Source of the DNA: Lentisphaeria bacterium
GTDB taxonomy: Bacteria; Verrucomicrobiota; Lentisphaeria; Victivallales; UBA1829
Direction of reading: 5' to 3'
DNA length: 5,113 nt
NCBI GenBank assembly: GCA_019408975.1
Contig: DXVA01000326.1
Location: 1 to 5,113, forward strand
Shown here: positions 1 through 5,113 of the stretch, piece after piece
Numbering within the stretch: the stretch's first letter is position 1
Layout: every line of letters begins with the position of its first letter
Position numbers and translations under genes: made by a program
Notes under the pieces: generated by a model
The model's input: only the letters and a program-made list of their open reading frames with translations
The model's database searches: none
What the model was told of the DNA's origin: nothing

Positions 1-110
1 GCGTTGCGCGGCGGCAGTTGTATGAATTCATCAAAAATAACGGTTCCGTTTTCATCCGCAAGAGCGAAAGAAGCTTCGCTCCAAGAATAATCAAATCCTG
101 CTCTGAGCAT
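1..110 (-). CDS. TsaB-like (YeaZ) protein, N-terminal part, cut by window edge
   Basis: Only the first 36 codons are present; the gene continues past the left edge. The visible peptide starts MLRAGFDYSWSEASFALADE. It fits the opening of the ASKHA-fold TsaB/YeaZ family: a short beta strand, then D-x-S (Asp7, Ser9), then an A-S-x-A-L strand (Ala13-Leu17), an acidic turn (DENG) and a second strand, with an Arg at 35 where the family usually has an Arg before its helix. TsaB is the non-catalytic partner of TsaD in making the universal tRNA modification t6A in the cytoplasm. The ATG at 110-108 is chosen because the family core begins within a few residues of the start. The ribosome site is weak: AGGGAAAG at 125-132 is about 14 bases away. 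The gene lies just behind a strong terminator, so it probably has its own promoter or depends on read-through. Another ASKHA protein cannot be excluded from so short a piece. Confidence 0.5.
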   Translation of the reverse strand, partial: MLRAGFDYSWSEASFALADENGTVIFDEFIQLPPRN

Positions 111-140
111 CGTCTCTGCACCGGCTTTCCCTGAAAATTG

Positions 141-172
141 AAAAACAGGATGCCCCGTCCCGGAACATCCTG
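141..172 (-). terminator. Rho-independent terminator of the minus-strand gene run
   Basis: Read on the minus strand, CAGGATG at 172-166 pairs with CATCCTG at 152-146. The stem continues inward through two U-G wobbles and three Watson-Crick pairs (CCG with CGG) to a GGA triloop, giving about 12 base pairs. It is followed at once by five T residues (145-141) and then CAATTTT. It begins 12 bases after the stop codon of the NifU-domain gene, as expected for the end of that operon. On the plus strand the inner U-G wobbles become C-A mismatches, and only a short A-run lies on the left, so the signal is directional. Confidence 0.88.
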
Positions 173-184
173 CCGTTGATGAAC

Positions 185-412
185 TTATACGCGCTCGACA
201 ACGATCTCTGGATCAACCTCCTCGCGGAGGATTCTCTGAATGCCGTCCTTGATCGTCATGGTGGCGTGCGGGCAACAGCCGCAGGCTCCCTTGAGAGCAA
301 GCTTGACTTCTTTTCCTTCGATCGAAACGATTTCAAGGTCGCCGCCGTCATTCTGAAGATGAACCCGAAGTTCTTCGAGTTTTTCTCTTATGGTCTTTTC
401 CAATTCTTCCAT
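185..412 (-). CDS. NifU C-terminal domain (Nfu-type) Fe-S scaffold/carrier protein
   Basis: This 75-residue protein consists only of the NifU C-terminal domain. Family members bind a labile 4Fe-4S cluster between two protomers and pass it to apo-proteins in the cytosol. The domain signature is complete: an amphipathic helix with L-x-x-H-L-Q at 15-20, the DGGDLE turn at 22-27, two beta strands, then the cluster motif G-A-C-G-C-C-P with Cys44 and Cys47 as the C-x-x-C pair and an additional Cys46. A T-I-K-D-G-I helix (53-58) and a final V-x-x-V strand follow. The ATG at 412 is supported by AGAAAGGA at 421-428, eight bases upstream; an ATG at 499 would add 29 unrelated residues and overlap the previous gene. 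It follows a cysteine desulfurase on the same strand with a 68-base gap that may hold its own promoter. The family assignment is near certain; the exact clients are unknown. Confidence 0.93.
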   Translation of the reverse strand: MEELEKTIREKLEELRVHLQNDGGDLEIVSIEGKEVKLALKGACGCCPHATMTIKDGIQRILREEVDPEIVVERV

Positions 413-443
413 GATTGTTTTCCTTTCTGTTTCTGGTTGCCAT

Positions 444-472
444 AATCTAAACGCTGAACGGCATGTTTGCAA
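444..472 (-). promoter_or_regulatory. Candidate internal sigma70-type promoter for the NifU-domain gene
   Basis: In the 68-base gap before the NifU-domain gene, the minus strand reads TTGCAA (472-467), a 17-base spacer, then TAGATT (449-444). Each hexamer matches the consensus at four of six positions, and the spacing is ideal. Initiation would fall near 437 and leave a leader of about 25 bases containing the ribosome site at 421-428. This is a sequence match only; the gene could equally be served by read-through from the desulfurase. Confidence 0.35.
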
Positions 473-480
473 GAAAGTTT

Positions 481-1602
481 TCAGTATTTGCGCAGACATT
501 CCGCCAGCGCTTTACTGAAAATCCGCATCTCCTCCACCGTATTGTCCGCCCATGTGGACACGCGCAATGCACAATATGTTTCATTGGAAGGATATCCCAT
601 CGCCTTGAGCGCCGGAGAACCGCCGCCCTCGGATTCGCACGCGCTGCCCGGAGCGACGGAAATCCTGTATTCATGCAGCGCACGCGTCAGGATCGCCCCC
701 TGATACGGCGGCAGGGTCATGTGGAGAATATACGGCGACGAACGGCTCGCTTTGACCGTCAGGCGGTATGGAATCCCCTCTTCCTCAAGACAGGTTCGCA
801 GGGTATCCTTGAGTTCAGCGGCATAAACCGCATTCTCGTCAAGCTCAAGCAGGAGCTCCGAAAGATGATTCGCCACCGTCATCGCCGCCGCCGGCACGCA
901 ACGCCCGATCCGGTGTTCCAGCGAACGGATGCGCTTCATGGACTTATCCAGCACGGGACGGTAAACCAGTGCGCCGCCGCTCGGACACCCGATCTTCTGT
1001 CCGGAGAGAGTCATGATGTCAAGTCGCGCCTCAGCCCACGGAACGCGGATTTTTCCGATCGACTGGATTGTATCCGCGAGAAAAACCGCATTCGGCGCCT
1101 TTCTGTCCAGGATCCCGCGAATCGCTTTCAGGTCCTGCAAAGTCCCCGTTTCCGATTGAACATGATGAACGGCAAGCAGCGCTGTATTTTCATTCAGGGC
1201 CGCCTCCAGGGAATCCAGATCAAGCTGCCCGTCCCTGCCCGCTTTACAGAAACGCAAAGCCCGTCCCTCCCGTTCAGCGACTCTGCGCAGGGCTGACTCC
1301 AGAGCAGGATGCTCCAGAGGCGATGTGATGATATCGCCTTTCCGTGTATGATATACCGCTCCCTCGACTGCGGTTAGCAGAGCGCCTGTCCCCGTATTCG
1401 TCCAGATCAGCGAACCGGCATCCGAACCGCACAAGGCGGCGGAAAGGCGCAGCCCGGACTCCTTCAACGCACTGGCGCATTCCGCACCGTGAAATCCCAT
1501 GGACTCCTGATTCGCAAAAAAGCGAACCATGACGGCACGGTAAAAATCAATGGTGTCGGAATCACACGGACATGCCGCCGCATTGTCAAGGTAGACGGAC
1601 AT
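481..1602 (-). CDS. Cysteine desulfurase-like PLP enzyme (class V aminotransferase, NifS/IscS family), divergent
   Basis: The 373-residue protein has the NifS/IscS layout and length. Cysteine desulfurases take sulfur from L-cysteine through a persulfide and pass it to Fe-S scaffolds or tRNA thiolation enzymes. Visible landmarks: YLDNAA at 4-9; His98 (E-H-P-A), the residue stacking on PLP; Asp177 and Gln180 (A-D-T-I-Q), which hold the pyridine ring; Lys203 as the Schiff-base lysine; and Cys322 in G-S-A-C as the probable persulfide cysteine. Spacing between these agrees closely with E. coli IscS (104, 180, 183, 206, 328). Odd points: the usual S-x-H-K reads S-G-Q-K (Gln202); the usual N-N-E-x-G reads Q-S-E-T-G (Ser150); and the G-A-T-E phosphate loop reads T-G-T-G (70-73). 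The start is the ATG at 1602; a GTG at 1608 lies inside the Shine-Dalgarno sequence. Its neighbour, an Nfu-type scaffold, supports a role in sulfur transfer, but the changed residues leave exact activity open. Confidence 0.85.
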   Translation of the reverse strand: MSVYLDNAAACPCDSDTIDFYRAVMVRFFANQESMGFHGAECASALKESGLRLSAALCGSDAGSLIWTNTGTGALLTAVEGAVYHTRKGDIITSPLEHPALESALRRVAEREGRALRFCKAGRDGQLDLDSLEAALNENTALLAVHHVQSETGTLQDLKAIRGILDRKAPNAVFLADTIQSIGKIRVPWAEARLDIMTLSGQKIGCPSGGALVYRPVLDKSMKRIRSLEHRIGRCVPAAAMTVANHLSELLLELDENAVYAAELKDTLRTCLEEEGIPYRLTVKASRSSPYILHMTLPPYQGAILTRALHEYRISVAPGSACESEGGGSPALKAMGYPSNETYCALRVSTWADNTVEEMRIFSKALAECLRKY

Positions 1603-1605
1603 AGG

Positions 1606-1613
1606 CACCTCCT
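1606..1613 (-). promoter_or_regulatory. Shine-Dalgarno site that fixes the desulfurase start
   Basis: The minus strand reads AGGAGGTG at 1613-1606, a near-perfect anti-16S match, with five bases between AGGAGG and the ATG at 1602. The last three bases of this site form an in-frame GTG, so a longest-frame call would start two codons early at 1608. A GTG inside the ribosome site cannot be served by that site, so the ATG is preferred. Confidence 0.85.
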
Positions 1614-1617
1614 GTTT

Positions 1618-1878
1618 TTATTCTTCGCGGACCTTGTCTTTCTCATGTTCCCATCTGTCGCGAATCGAGGCGAACTCCGTGACCAGGGCATTTCTGATCT
1701 CCTCGGCTTTTACGGGATCGGACTCTTTCGCCAGACGCTGATCCGCGGAAAGCTGCGCCTCCGCCAGTTTCGACTGGTAGATTTTATCAATTTCCGCAAG
1801 TTTCTGCTTCTTTTCTTCGGAAATCTCTTTGAGTTTTCCGCCAGTGCGTTCCAAAGCAAGTTCAAATGCACTTTTCAT
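1618..1878 (-). CDS. Small charged, probably coiled-coil protein of unknown function
   Basis: This 86-residue protein starts MKSAFELALERTGGKLKEIS and is rich in Lys, Glu, Ala and Leu. It has no Cys, no signal peptide and no membrane segment. A short amphipathic helix (1-10) is followed by R-T-G-G, then a long predicted helix (about 15-50) with hydrophobic residues at heptad-like spacing, a break at S-D-P (53-55), and a second charged helix ending in K-V-R-E-E. It is therefore probably cytoplasmic, alpha-helical and oligomeric. I do not recognise a named family, although similar short proteins seem familiar from PVC-group genomes (recollection only). The ATG at 1878 has AGGGAG at 1888-1893 nine bases upstream; upstream extensions to 1980 would run into the Nudix gene. 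Its stop is only 15 bases from the desulfurase ATG, so the two are almost certainly co-transcribed and may work together. No function is proposed from sequence alone. Confidence 0.8.
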   Translation of the reverse strand: MKSAFELALERTGGKLKEISEEKKQKLAEIDKIYQSKLAEAQLSADQRLAKESDPVKAEEIRNALVTEFASIRDRWEHEKDKVREE

Positions 1879-1911
1879 ACGATGTTTCTCCCTGACTGTA
1901 TGGTTAAAAGA

Positions 1912-1943
1912 ATTGTAAGGACAAAATAACGATTCCCTTTCAA
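1912..1943 (-). promoter_or_regulatory. Weak candidate promoter before the coiled-coil gene
   Basis: The 95-base gap between the Nudix stop and the coiled-coil gene (1879-1973) is the longest inside the run. On the minus strand it contains TTGAAA (1943-1938) and TACAAT (1917-1912). Both hexamers are good, but the spacer is 20 bases, longer than the usual 16 to 18. A separate start of transcription for the small protein, desulfurase and NifU-domain genes is possible here but weakly supported. No terminator-like hairpin with a T-run was seen in the gap. Confidence 0.2.
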
Positions 1944-1973
1944 CGTGTTCCCGTGTCCGCCCGTTATGTGAAA

Positions 1974-2534
1974 TCAGCAATCCTGATCCATGAAATAAAA
2001 AAACAATGCATTCAACACGATTCCGTGCGAGATCGCACCGCTCCGCAAAAGCTCCCTGACTTCCGGCTGCGGGACAACCAGATGCTCGATGTCCTCGGTA
2101 TCTTCCAGCTGCGGCTCGGAAACACGCCGGACATTGTCGATCTTCACCACATAACAGGTGTTATGCTGAATCGCCGGATTCGGGCAGACCTTTCCGATGA
2201 TATGCGGATTCTCTCCCGCAAAACCGGTTTCTTCGAGCAGTTCACGCTCCGCCGCTTCCAGCGGATCGCTGTCCTTCCGGTCGATGCAGCCTCCGGGAAC
2301 CTCAAGCTCGACCCGTCCCGAACCGTGCCGGAACTGGCGGATCATCACCAGTTCCTTTTCCGGGGTTTCCGCCACGATCACCACCCAGTCGATCAGATCC
2401 ACCGTAATGAAATCATGGACAGCTCCCGTCCGGACACATTCAAATGTCTCGGAAACCATCGTCATCACGCCGGTCCGGCAGAGCTCACGCCTGTTGCCGC
2501 GTGAAATCCACTTGTTCCCGCCGTCCACGCTCAT
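1974..2534 (-). CDS. Nudix hydrolase, ADP-ribose/ADP-sugar pyrophosphatase type
   Basis: This 186-residue cytoplasmic hydrolase should cleave a nucleoside diphosphate linked to another moiety, ADP-ribose or an ADP-sugar being the likely substrates, in a Mg2+-dependent reaction. The N-terminal part (about 9-55) has the strand pattern of the ADPRase subfamily, ending in D-W-V-V-I-V-A. The Nudix box begins at Gly81-Gly82 (P-G-G-C-I-D) and ends R-E-L-L-E-E-T-G-F (97-105), so the metal-binding Glu98, Glu101 and Glu102 are intact. The loop between is one residue longer than the textbook box and has Asp88-Ser89 where the first Glu normally sits, a variant I recall in ADPRase-like members. The ATG at 2534 overlaps the upstream lipoprotein stop as ATGA; only a weak GATAAGAA precedes it, so translation is probably coupled. 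Met24 and Met26 are less likely starts because the preceding residues fit the family. Substrate choice cannot be read from the sequence. Confidence 0.9.
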   Translation of the reverse strand: MSVDGGNKWISRGNRRELCRTGVMTMVSETFECVRTGAVHDFITVDLIDWVVIVAETPEKELVMIRQFRHGSGRVELEVPGGCIDRKDSDPLEAAERELLEETGFAGENPHIIGKVCPNPAIQHNTCYVVKIDNVRRVSEPQLEDTEDIEHLVVPQPEVRELLRSGAISHGIVLNALFFYFMDQDC

Positions 2535-3343
2535 TTCTTATCCGTCACCACATGATTGAAAGGAACCGGCGGCACGAACTCGGAATCCGGGATATCGAGA
2601 TTCAGCTTGAACTCCTTCAAAGTGGAAATATCAGTCTGGTTCAGACTATATACGACGGATGTTCTGGCAATCCGGATATCATCAATCCAGACATAACTCA
2701 TGGTATTCGCGGAATAAAGATATTCCTTGCCGTCCACGGCATACATGATCGTTTCAAGCTTTTTGGTCAGGAATGTGCGCCCGTCCACATAAATGATATA
2801 CGGAGCAATGCCGTCCACGCCCGGATCGCAGATCAGGCGATAGGTCTTGACGCCGTCCTTATAGGAGATATCAATCGTGACATGCTTGAAGATTTTCGTG
2901 ATATTCACTCCGGGAGTCGCCATCTGCGTAAAAATACGCACAAGCGAAAGCGGCAGGCCGGGTTTCAGTTTTTCGCTTCTGTTTTTCAGCAGATCCACGT
3001 TCCAGCCCTGGTCGCCGTTGAAGATCACGGAGGCAATCGCTTTCCCGTCACGGTAAGTCGTCGTCCGCATCTTATCGGGTGCCTTGAACTGAATTTCCGT
3101 GGCATAATATTCCTTCTTTCCGGGCTTGACGGAAGAAAGATCCTGTTTCATTACATAGGTCTTTGCATCCCTGTAATTCCCTTTGGGATCGGTCGCGTGG
3201 TTCATCTTCGCAACCAGCTGCGCGACAGTCAGATCGGAAGGTTCCTGCGGGTCCAGTTCAAGCAGGTCGGGCCCGCATGCCGTCATTACGCCGCACACCA
3301 GTGCGGCGGCAAACAATAAAATCAGTTTCTGCATGGGATTCAT
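2531..3343 (-). CDS. Lipoprotein with LolA/LppX-like (outer-membrane lipoprotein-sorting) body
   Basis: This 270-residue protein starts MNPMQKLILLFAAALVCGVM and has a lipoprotein signal peptide: one Lys, a hydrophobic stretch 7-20, and a lipobox M-T-A-C with Cys23 as the predicted lipidated residue. Gly24, not Asp, follows it, which argues against inner-membrane retention where that rule applies. The mature part reads as alternating beta strands with motifs such as F-K-A-P-D-K (86-91), F-N-G-D-Q-G-W (108-114) and a closing segment L-N-L-D-I-P-D-S-E-F (247-256). This resembles the half-barrel LolA/LppX/RseB superfamily, which binds acyl chains; that assignment rests on pattern memory. ATG at 3343 is chosen because AAAGGAG (3352-3358) lies eight bases upstream and the signal peptide begins there; a start at 3475 would overlap gnd. 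It follows gnd by 40 bases with no terminator between, and overlaps the Nudix start by four bases. A role in envelope lipid or lipoprotein handling is inference. Confidence 0.8.
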   Translation of the reverse strand: MNPMQKLILLFAAALVCGVMTACGPDLLELDPQEPSDLTVAQLVAKMNHATDPKGNYRDAKTYVMKQDLSSVKPGKKEYYATEIQFKAPDKMRTTTYRDGKAIASVIFNGDQGWNVDLLKNRSEKLKPGLPLSLVRIFTQMATPGVNITKIFKHVTIDISYKDGVKTYRLICDPGVDGIAPYIIYVDGRTFLTKKLETIMYAVDGKEYLYSANTMSYVWIDDIRIARTSVVYSLNQTDISTLKEFKLNLDIPDSEFVPPVPFNHVVTDKK

Positions 3344-3383
3344 AATTCCGGCTCCTTTGTTGTAACTATCTTTCAAATTAAGA

Positions 3384-4841
3384 TCATGCATTGTAAGTGG
3401 TCGATGTGGCGGAACCGCCCGATCCGGTCCAAACCGTATGGAAATACTCTCCGCGCGGTCTGTCGATCCGTTCATAAGTATGCGCCCCGAAATAATCGCG
3501 CATCGCCTGAATCATATTCGCGGGAAGCACCTCCGTACGGGTTGCATCATAGTATGCAAGCGCACTCGAAAACGCAGGAACGGCAATTCCGCTCAGAGCC
3601 GCGGACGCCACGACTTTGCGAAGCGGTTCCTGCGCCTTTGCAAGGGCATCGGCAAAGAACGGGTCAAACATCAGGTTCGCAAGATTCCGGTCCGCCGCAA
3701 ACGCCCGCTTGATATCGTCAAGGAACTTCGCACGGATAATACATCCGCCGCGCCACATCAGCGCGATATCGCCGTAATTCAGGTCCCATCCATATTCCTG
3801 TGATGCGGCGCGCATCAGCTGGAATCCCTGCGCGTAAGAACAGATTTTCGAAGCGTAAAGCGCCTGCCGGACGGCTTCGGCAAAGCCTTTTTTATCCTGC
3901 GCCTTCGGGACCGCCGGGCCTTTCAGGGACTTCGCCGCCTCCATGCGCTCCTCCTTGAGTGCGGAAAGACAGCGCGCAAATACAGCTTCCGCAATCGTCA
4001 TGGCAGGAATTCCGAGGTCCAGCGCACATTCCGCAGTCCATTTGCCGGTTCCCTTCTGCCCGGCGCGGTCAAGAATGACGTCAAGCACATATCCTCCGGT
4101 TTCAGGGTCCTTTTTACGCAAAATGTCCGCGGTGATTTCAATCAGGTAGCTGTCAAGCTCGCTCCTGTTCCATTCCGTAAACAGGTCCGCCAGCTCATCC
4201 GCGCTGAATCCGCAGAGATGCCGGAGGATGAACCAGGCTTCTGAAATCATCTGCATATCGCTGTATTCGATGCCGTTGTGAAGCATCTTCACAAAATGCC
4301 CGGAGCCGTCCGGACCGACCCAGTCGCAGCAGGGTGAACCGTCCGGCGCCTTTGCGCTGATCGTCCGGAAGATTTTTTCAATATGCTCCCATGCCCGCCT
4401 GTCTCCGCCGGGCATGATGGAAGGCCCGTGCAATGCACCCTCCTCGCCGCCGGAAACACCGGCTCCGACATACAGAATGCCTTTTGATTCCAGCTCTTTC
4501 GTCCGGCGCATCGTATCCTTGAAGAAACTGTTGCCCCCGTCGATAATGATATCGCCGGCTTCCAGTTCCGGCACAAGCTGTCCGATCAATGCATCGACGG
4601 GAGCCCCCGCCTTGACCATCAGCATGATCCTGCGCGGTCGCTCCAGCGAAGCGCAAAGTTCCGCGACGGAATGCGCAGGAATGATACGCCTGCCTTTGCC
4701 GCGTCCGTTCATGAACTCATCGGTCTTGGAACCAGTCCGGTTGTAAACCGCGACAGTGAATCCCCTCGACTCCATGTTGAGAACAAGGTTTTCCCCCATG
4801 ACCGCAAGTCCGGCGACAGCAATATCAGCTTTGTTTTTCAT
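3384..4841 (-). CDS. gnd: 6-phosphogluconate dehydrogenase, decarboxylating (NADP-type)
   Basis: This 485-residue enzyme is full length for the family. It oxidises and decarboxylates 6-phosphogluconate to ribulose 5-phosphate in the oxidative pentose phosphate pathway, yielding NADPH in the cytosol. The N-terminal Rossmann domain has G-L-A-V-M-G-E-N-L (11-19) and N-R-T at 34-36, whose Arg35 marks NADP preference. D-G-G-N-S (101-105) and G-V-S-G-G-E-E-G-A (128-136) line the substrate pocket. The catalytic segment K-M-L-H-N-G-I-E (185-192) supplies Lys185, His188, Asn189 and Glu192, equivalent to sheep Lys183 and Glu190. K-G-T-G-K-W-T (263-269), M-W-R-G-G-C-I-I-R (362-370) and R-D-Y-F-G-A-H-T-Y-E (448-457) are intact, and the tail ends in the Ser/Thr-rich T-T-Y-N-A. 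The ATG at 4841 follows AAGGGGGGA (4851-4859) with about nine bases between. It is the first gene of the run, about 30 bases behind a strong promoter. Confidence 0.98.
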   Translation of the reverse strand: MKNKADIAVAGLAVMGENLVLNMESRGFTVAVYNRTGSKTDEFMNGRGKGRRIIPAHSVAELCASLERPRRIMLMVKAGAPVDALIGQLVPELEAGDIIIDGGNSFFKDTMRRTKELESKGILYVGAGVSGGEEGALHGPSIMPGGDRRAWEHIEKIFRTISAKAPDGSPCCDWVGPDGSGHFVKMLHNGIEYSDMQMISEAWFILRHLCGFSADELADLFTEWNRSELDSYLIEITADILRKKDPETGGYVLDVILDRAGQKGTGKWTAECALDLGIPAMTIAEAVFARCLSALKEERMEAAKSLKGPAVPKAQDKKGFAEAVRQALYASKICSYAQGFQLMRAASQEYGWDLNYGDIALMWRGGCIIRAKFLDDIKRAFAADRNLANLMFDPFFADALAKAQEPLRKVVASAALSGIAVPAFSSALAYYDATRTEVLPANMIQAMRDYFGAHTYERIDRPRGEYFHTVWTGSGGSATSTTYNA

Positions 4842-4879
4842 AGTCCACGATCCCCCCTTGGTTAAAGTTGCATAAGGAG

Positions 4880-4908
4880 AATATAGCACCCTATATGAAA
4901 ATTGCCAA
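4880..4908 (-). promoter_or_regulatory. Sigma70-type promoter with extended -10, upstream of gnd
   Basis: The minus strand reads TTGGCA (4908-4903), a spacer of exactly 17 bases (4902-4886), then TATATT (4885-4880). The hexamer is preceded by TGC, giving an extended -10 (TGnTATATT). A-T-rich sequence lies just upstream of the -35. Transcription would start near 4873, leaving a leader of about 32 bases that carries the gnd ribosome site. No operator-like inverted repeat was recognised. This is the best promoter match in the window and plausibly drives the whole gene run down to the terminator at 141-172. Confidence 0.75.
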
Positions 4909-4911
4909 AGC

Positions 4912-5113
4912 CGATAAAAAGAAAATCACAACGATCTTGCAGCCGTCAAATCAATCCATCCCCGGGGAGCCGCTTTTCTTCCGGCGGTAAAGGCGCGGAA
5001 ACGGATCGGAGAAACTCCTGCATCATTTTTGAAAAAACGGCAGAATGCATGGACTCACCCCCGCAGCGCAGTCTCGCCGACAGGCACACGGCGGCGGGGG
5101 GCGCACGCATCAT
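4912..5113. other. Right-edge region with no assignable gene
   Basis: About 200 bases upstream of the gnd promoter carry no gene I can support. On the minus strand one frame is open from the window end to a TGA at 4948-4946; its last 34 codons, from the ATG at 5047, encode M-H-S-A-V-F-S-K-M-M and onward, which could be the C-terminal tail of an upstream gene but matches no family I know. On the plus strand a 31-codon frame (4895-4990) has no well-placed ribosome site and overlaps the promoter, while another frame is open without stop from 4918 to the edge and reads as a basic, low-complexity peptide. Base composition becomes very GC-rich after about 5055. A leader of a plus-strand gene beyond the edge is possible. 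Confidence 0.4.

Noticed and set aside
463..1296. Long plus-strand open frame of 277 codons opposite the desulfurase
   Set aside because: The translation is Arg/His-rich with no recognisable domain, and the opposite strand encodes a clear PLP enzyme with intact motifs. It is a shadow of a GC-biased gene.
1489..1929. Plus-strand frame rich in Phe and Leu, resembling a membrane protein
   Set aside because: It is the antisense of the Lys/Glu-rich coiled-coil gene; complementing AAG and GAA codons yields CTT and TTC, which produces Leu/Phe runs by default.
2444..3319. Plus-strand open frame of 291 codons opposite the lipoprotein and the start of the Nudix gene
   Set aside because: No ribosome site or family motif was seen, and it spans two minus-strand genes that have signal peptide, lipobox and Nudix evidence.
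4895..4990. 31-codon plus-strand frame starting MKIAKADKKK
   Set aside because: AAGGAG lies about 15 bases from the ATG, too far to be convincing; the frame overlaps the gnd promoter and matches no family I know.
5009..5019. Short inverted repeat GGAG-AAA-CTCC
   Set aside because: The stem has only four pairs, without a T-run placed for a terminator on either strand.
4946..5113. Minus-strand frame open from the right edge to a TGA, a possible gene tail
   Set aside because: No motif is recognisable, and high GC content makes open frames of this length common by chance; it is kept only as a note in the right-edge entry.

Overview
The window is bacterial and densely coded. Every gene I can support lies on the minus strand, so it reads from right to left. 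Base composition is moderately GC-rich, and clear Shine-Dalgarno sequences precede most starts. No mobile element, CRISPR array, rRNA or tRNA was seen. Gene content and the style of the hypothetical proteins remind me of the PVC superphylum, Lentisphaerota/Victivallales in particular. That placement is a recollection of protein style and was not tested by any search.

Layout in the direction of transcription: (1) about 270 bases at the right edge with no convincing gene, ending in a strong sigma70-type promoter with an extended -10; (2) gnd, NADP-type 6-phosphogluconate dehydrogenase, complete and intact; (3) a lipoprotein with a lipobox and a LolA/LppX-like body; (4) a Nudix hydrolase of the ADP-sugar pyrophosphatase type, whose ATG overlaps the lipoprotein stop (ATGA); (5) after a 95-base gap, an 86-residue charged, probably coiled-coil protein of unknown function; (6) a divergent NifS/IscS-like cysteine desulfurase, 15 bases downstream; (7) after a 68-base gap, a 75-residue stand-alone NifU C-terminal (Nfu-type) scaffold; (8) a strong intrinsic terminator; (9) the first 36 codons of another minus-strand gene, best read as TsaB-like, cut off by the left edge.

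Genes 2 to 7 probably form one transcriptional run, or two to three overlapping units, bounded by the promoter near 4880-4908 and the terminator at 141-172. The clearest functional pair is the desulfurase (sulfur donor) followed by the Nfu-type protein (cluster carrier), which suggests Fe-S cluster or thiolation chemistry. The gnd-lipoprotein-Nudix part looks like housekeeping metabolism plus envelope maintenance. I see no defence system or other clearly new system. The more unusual points are the altered active-site residues of the desulfurase, the small coiled-coil protein placed directly before it, and the translationally coupled lipoprotein-Nudix pair.
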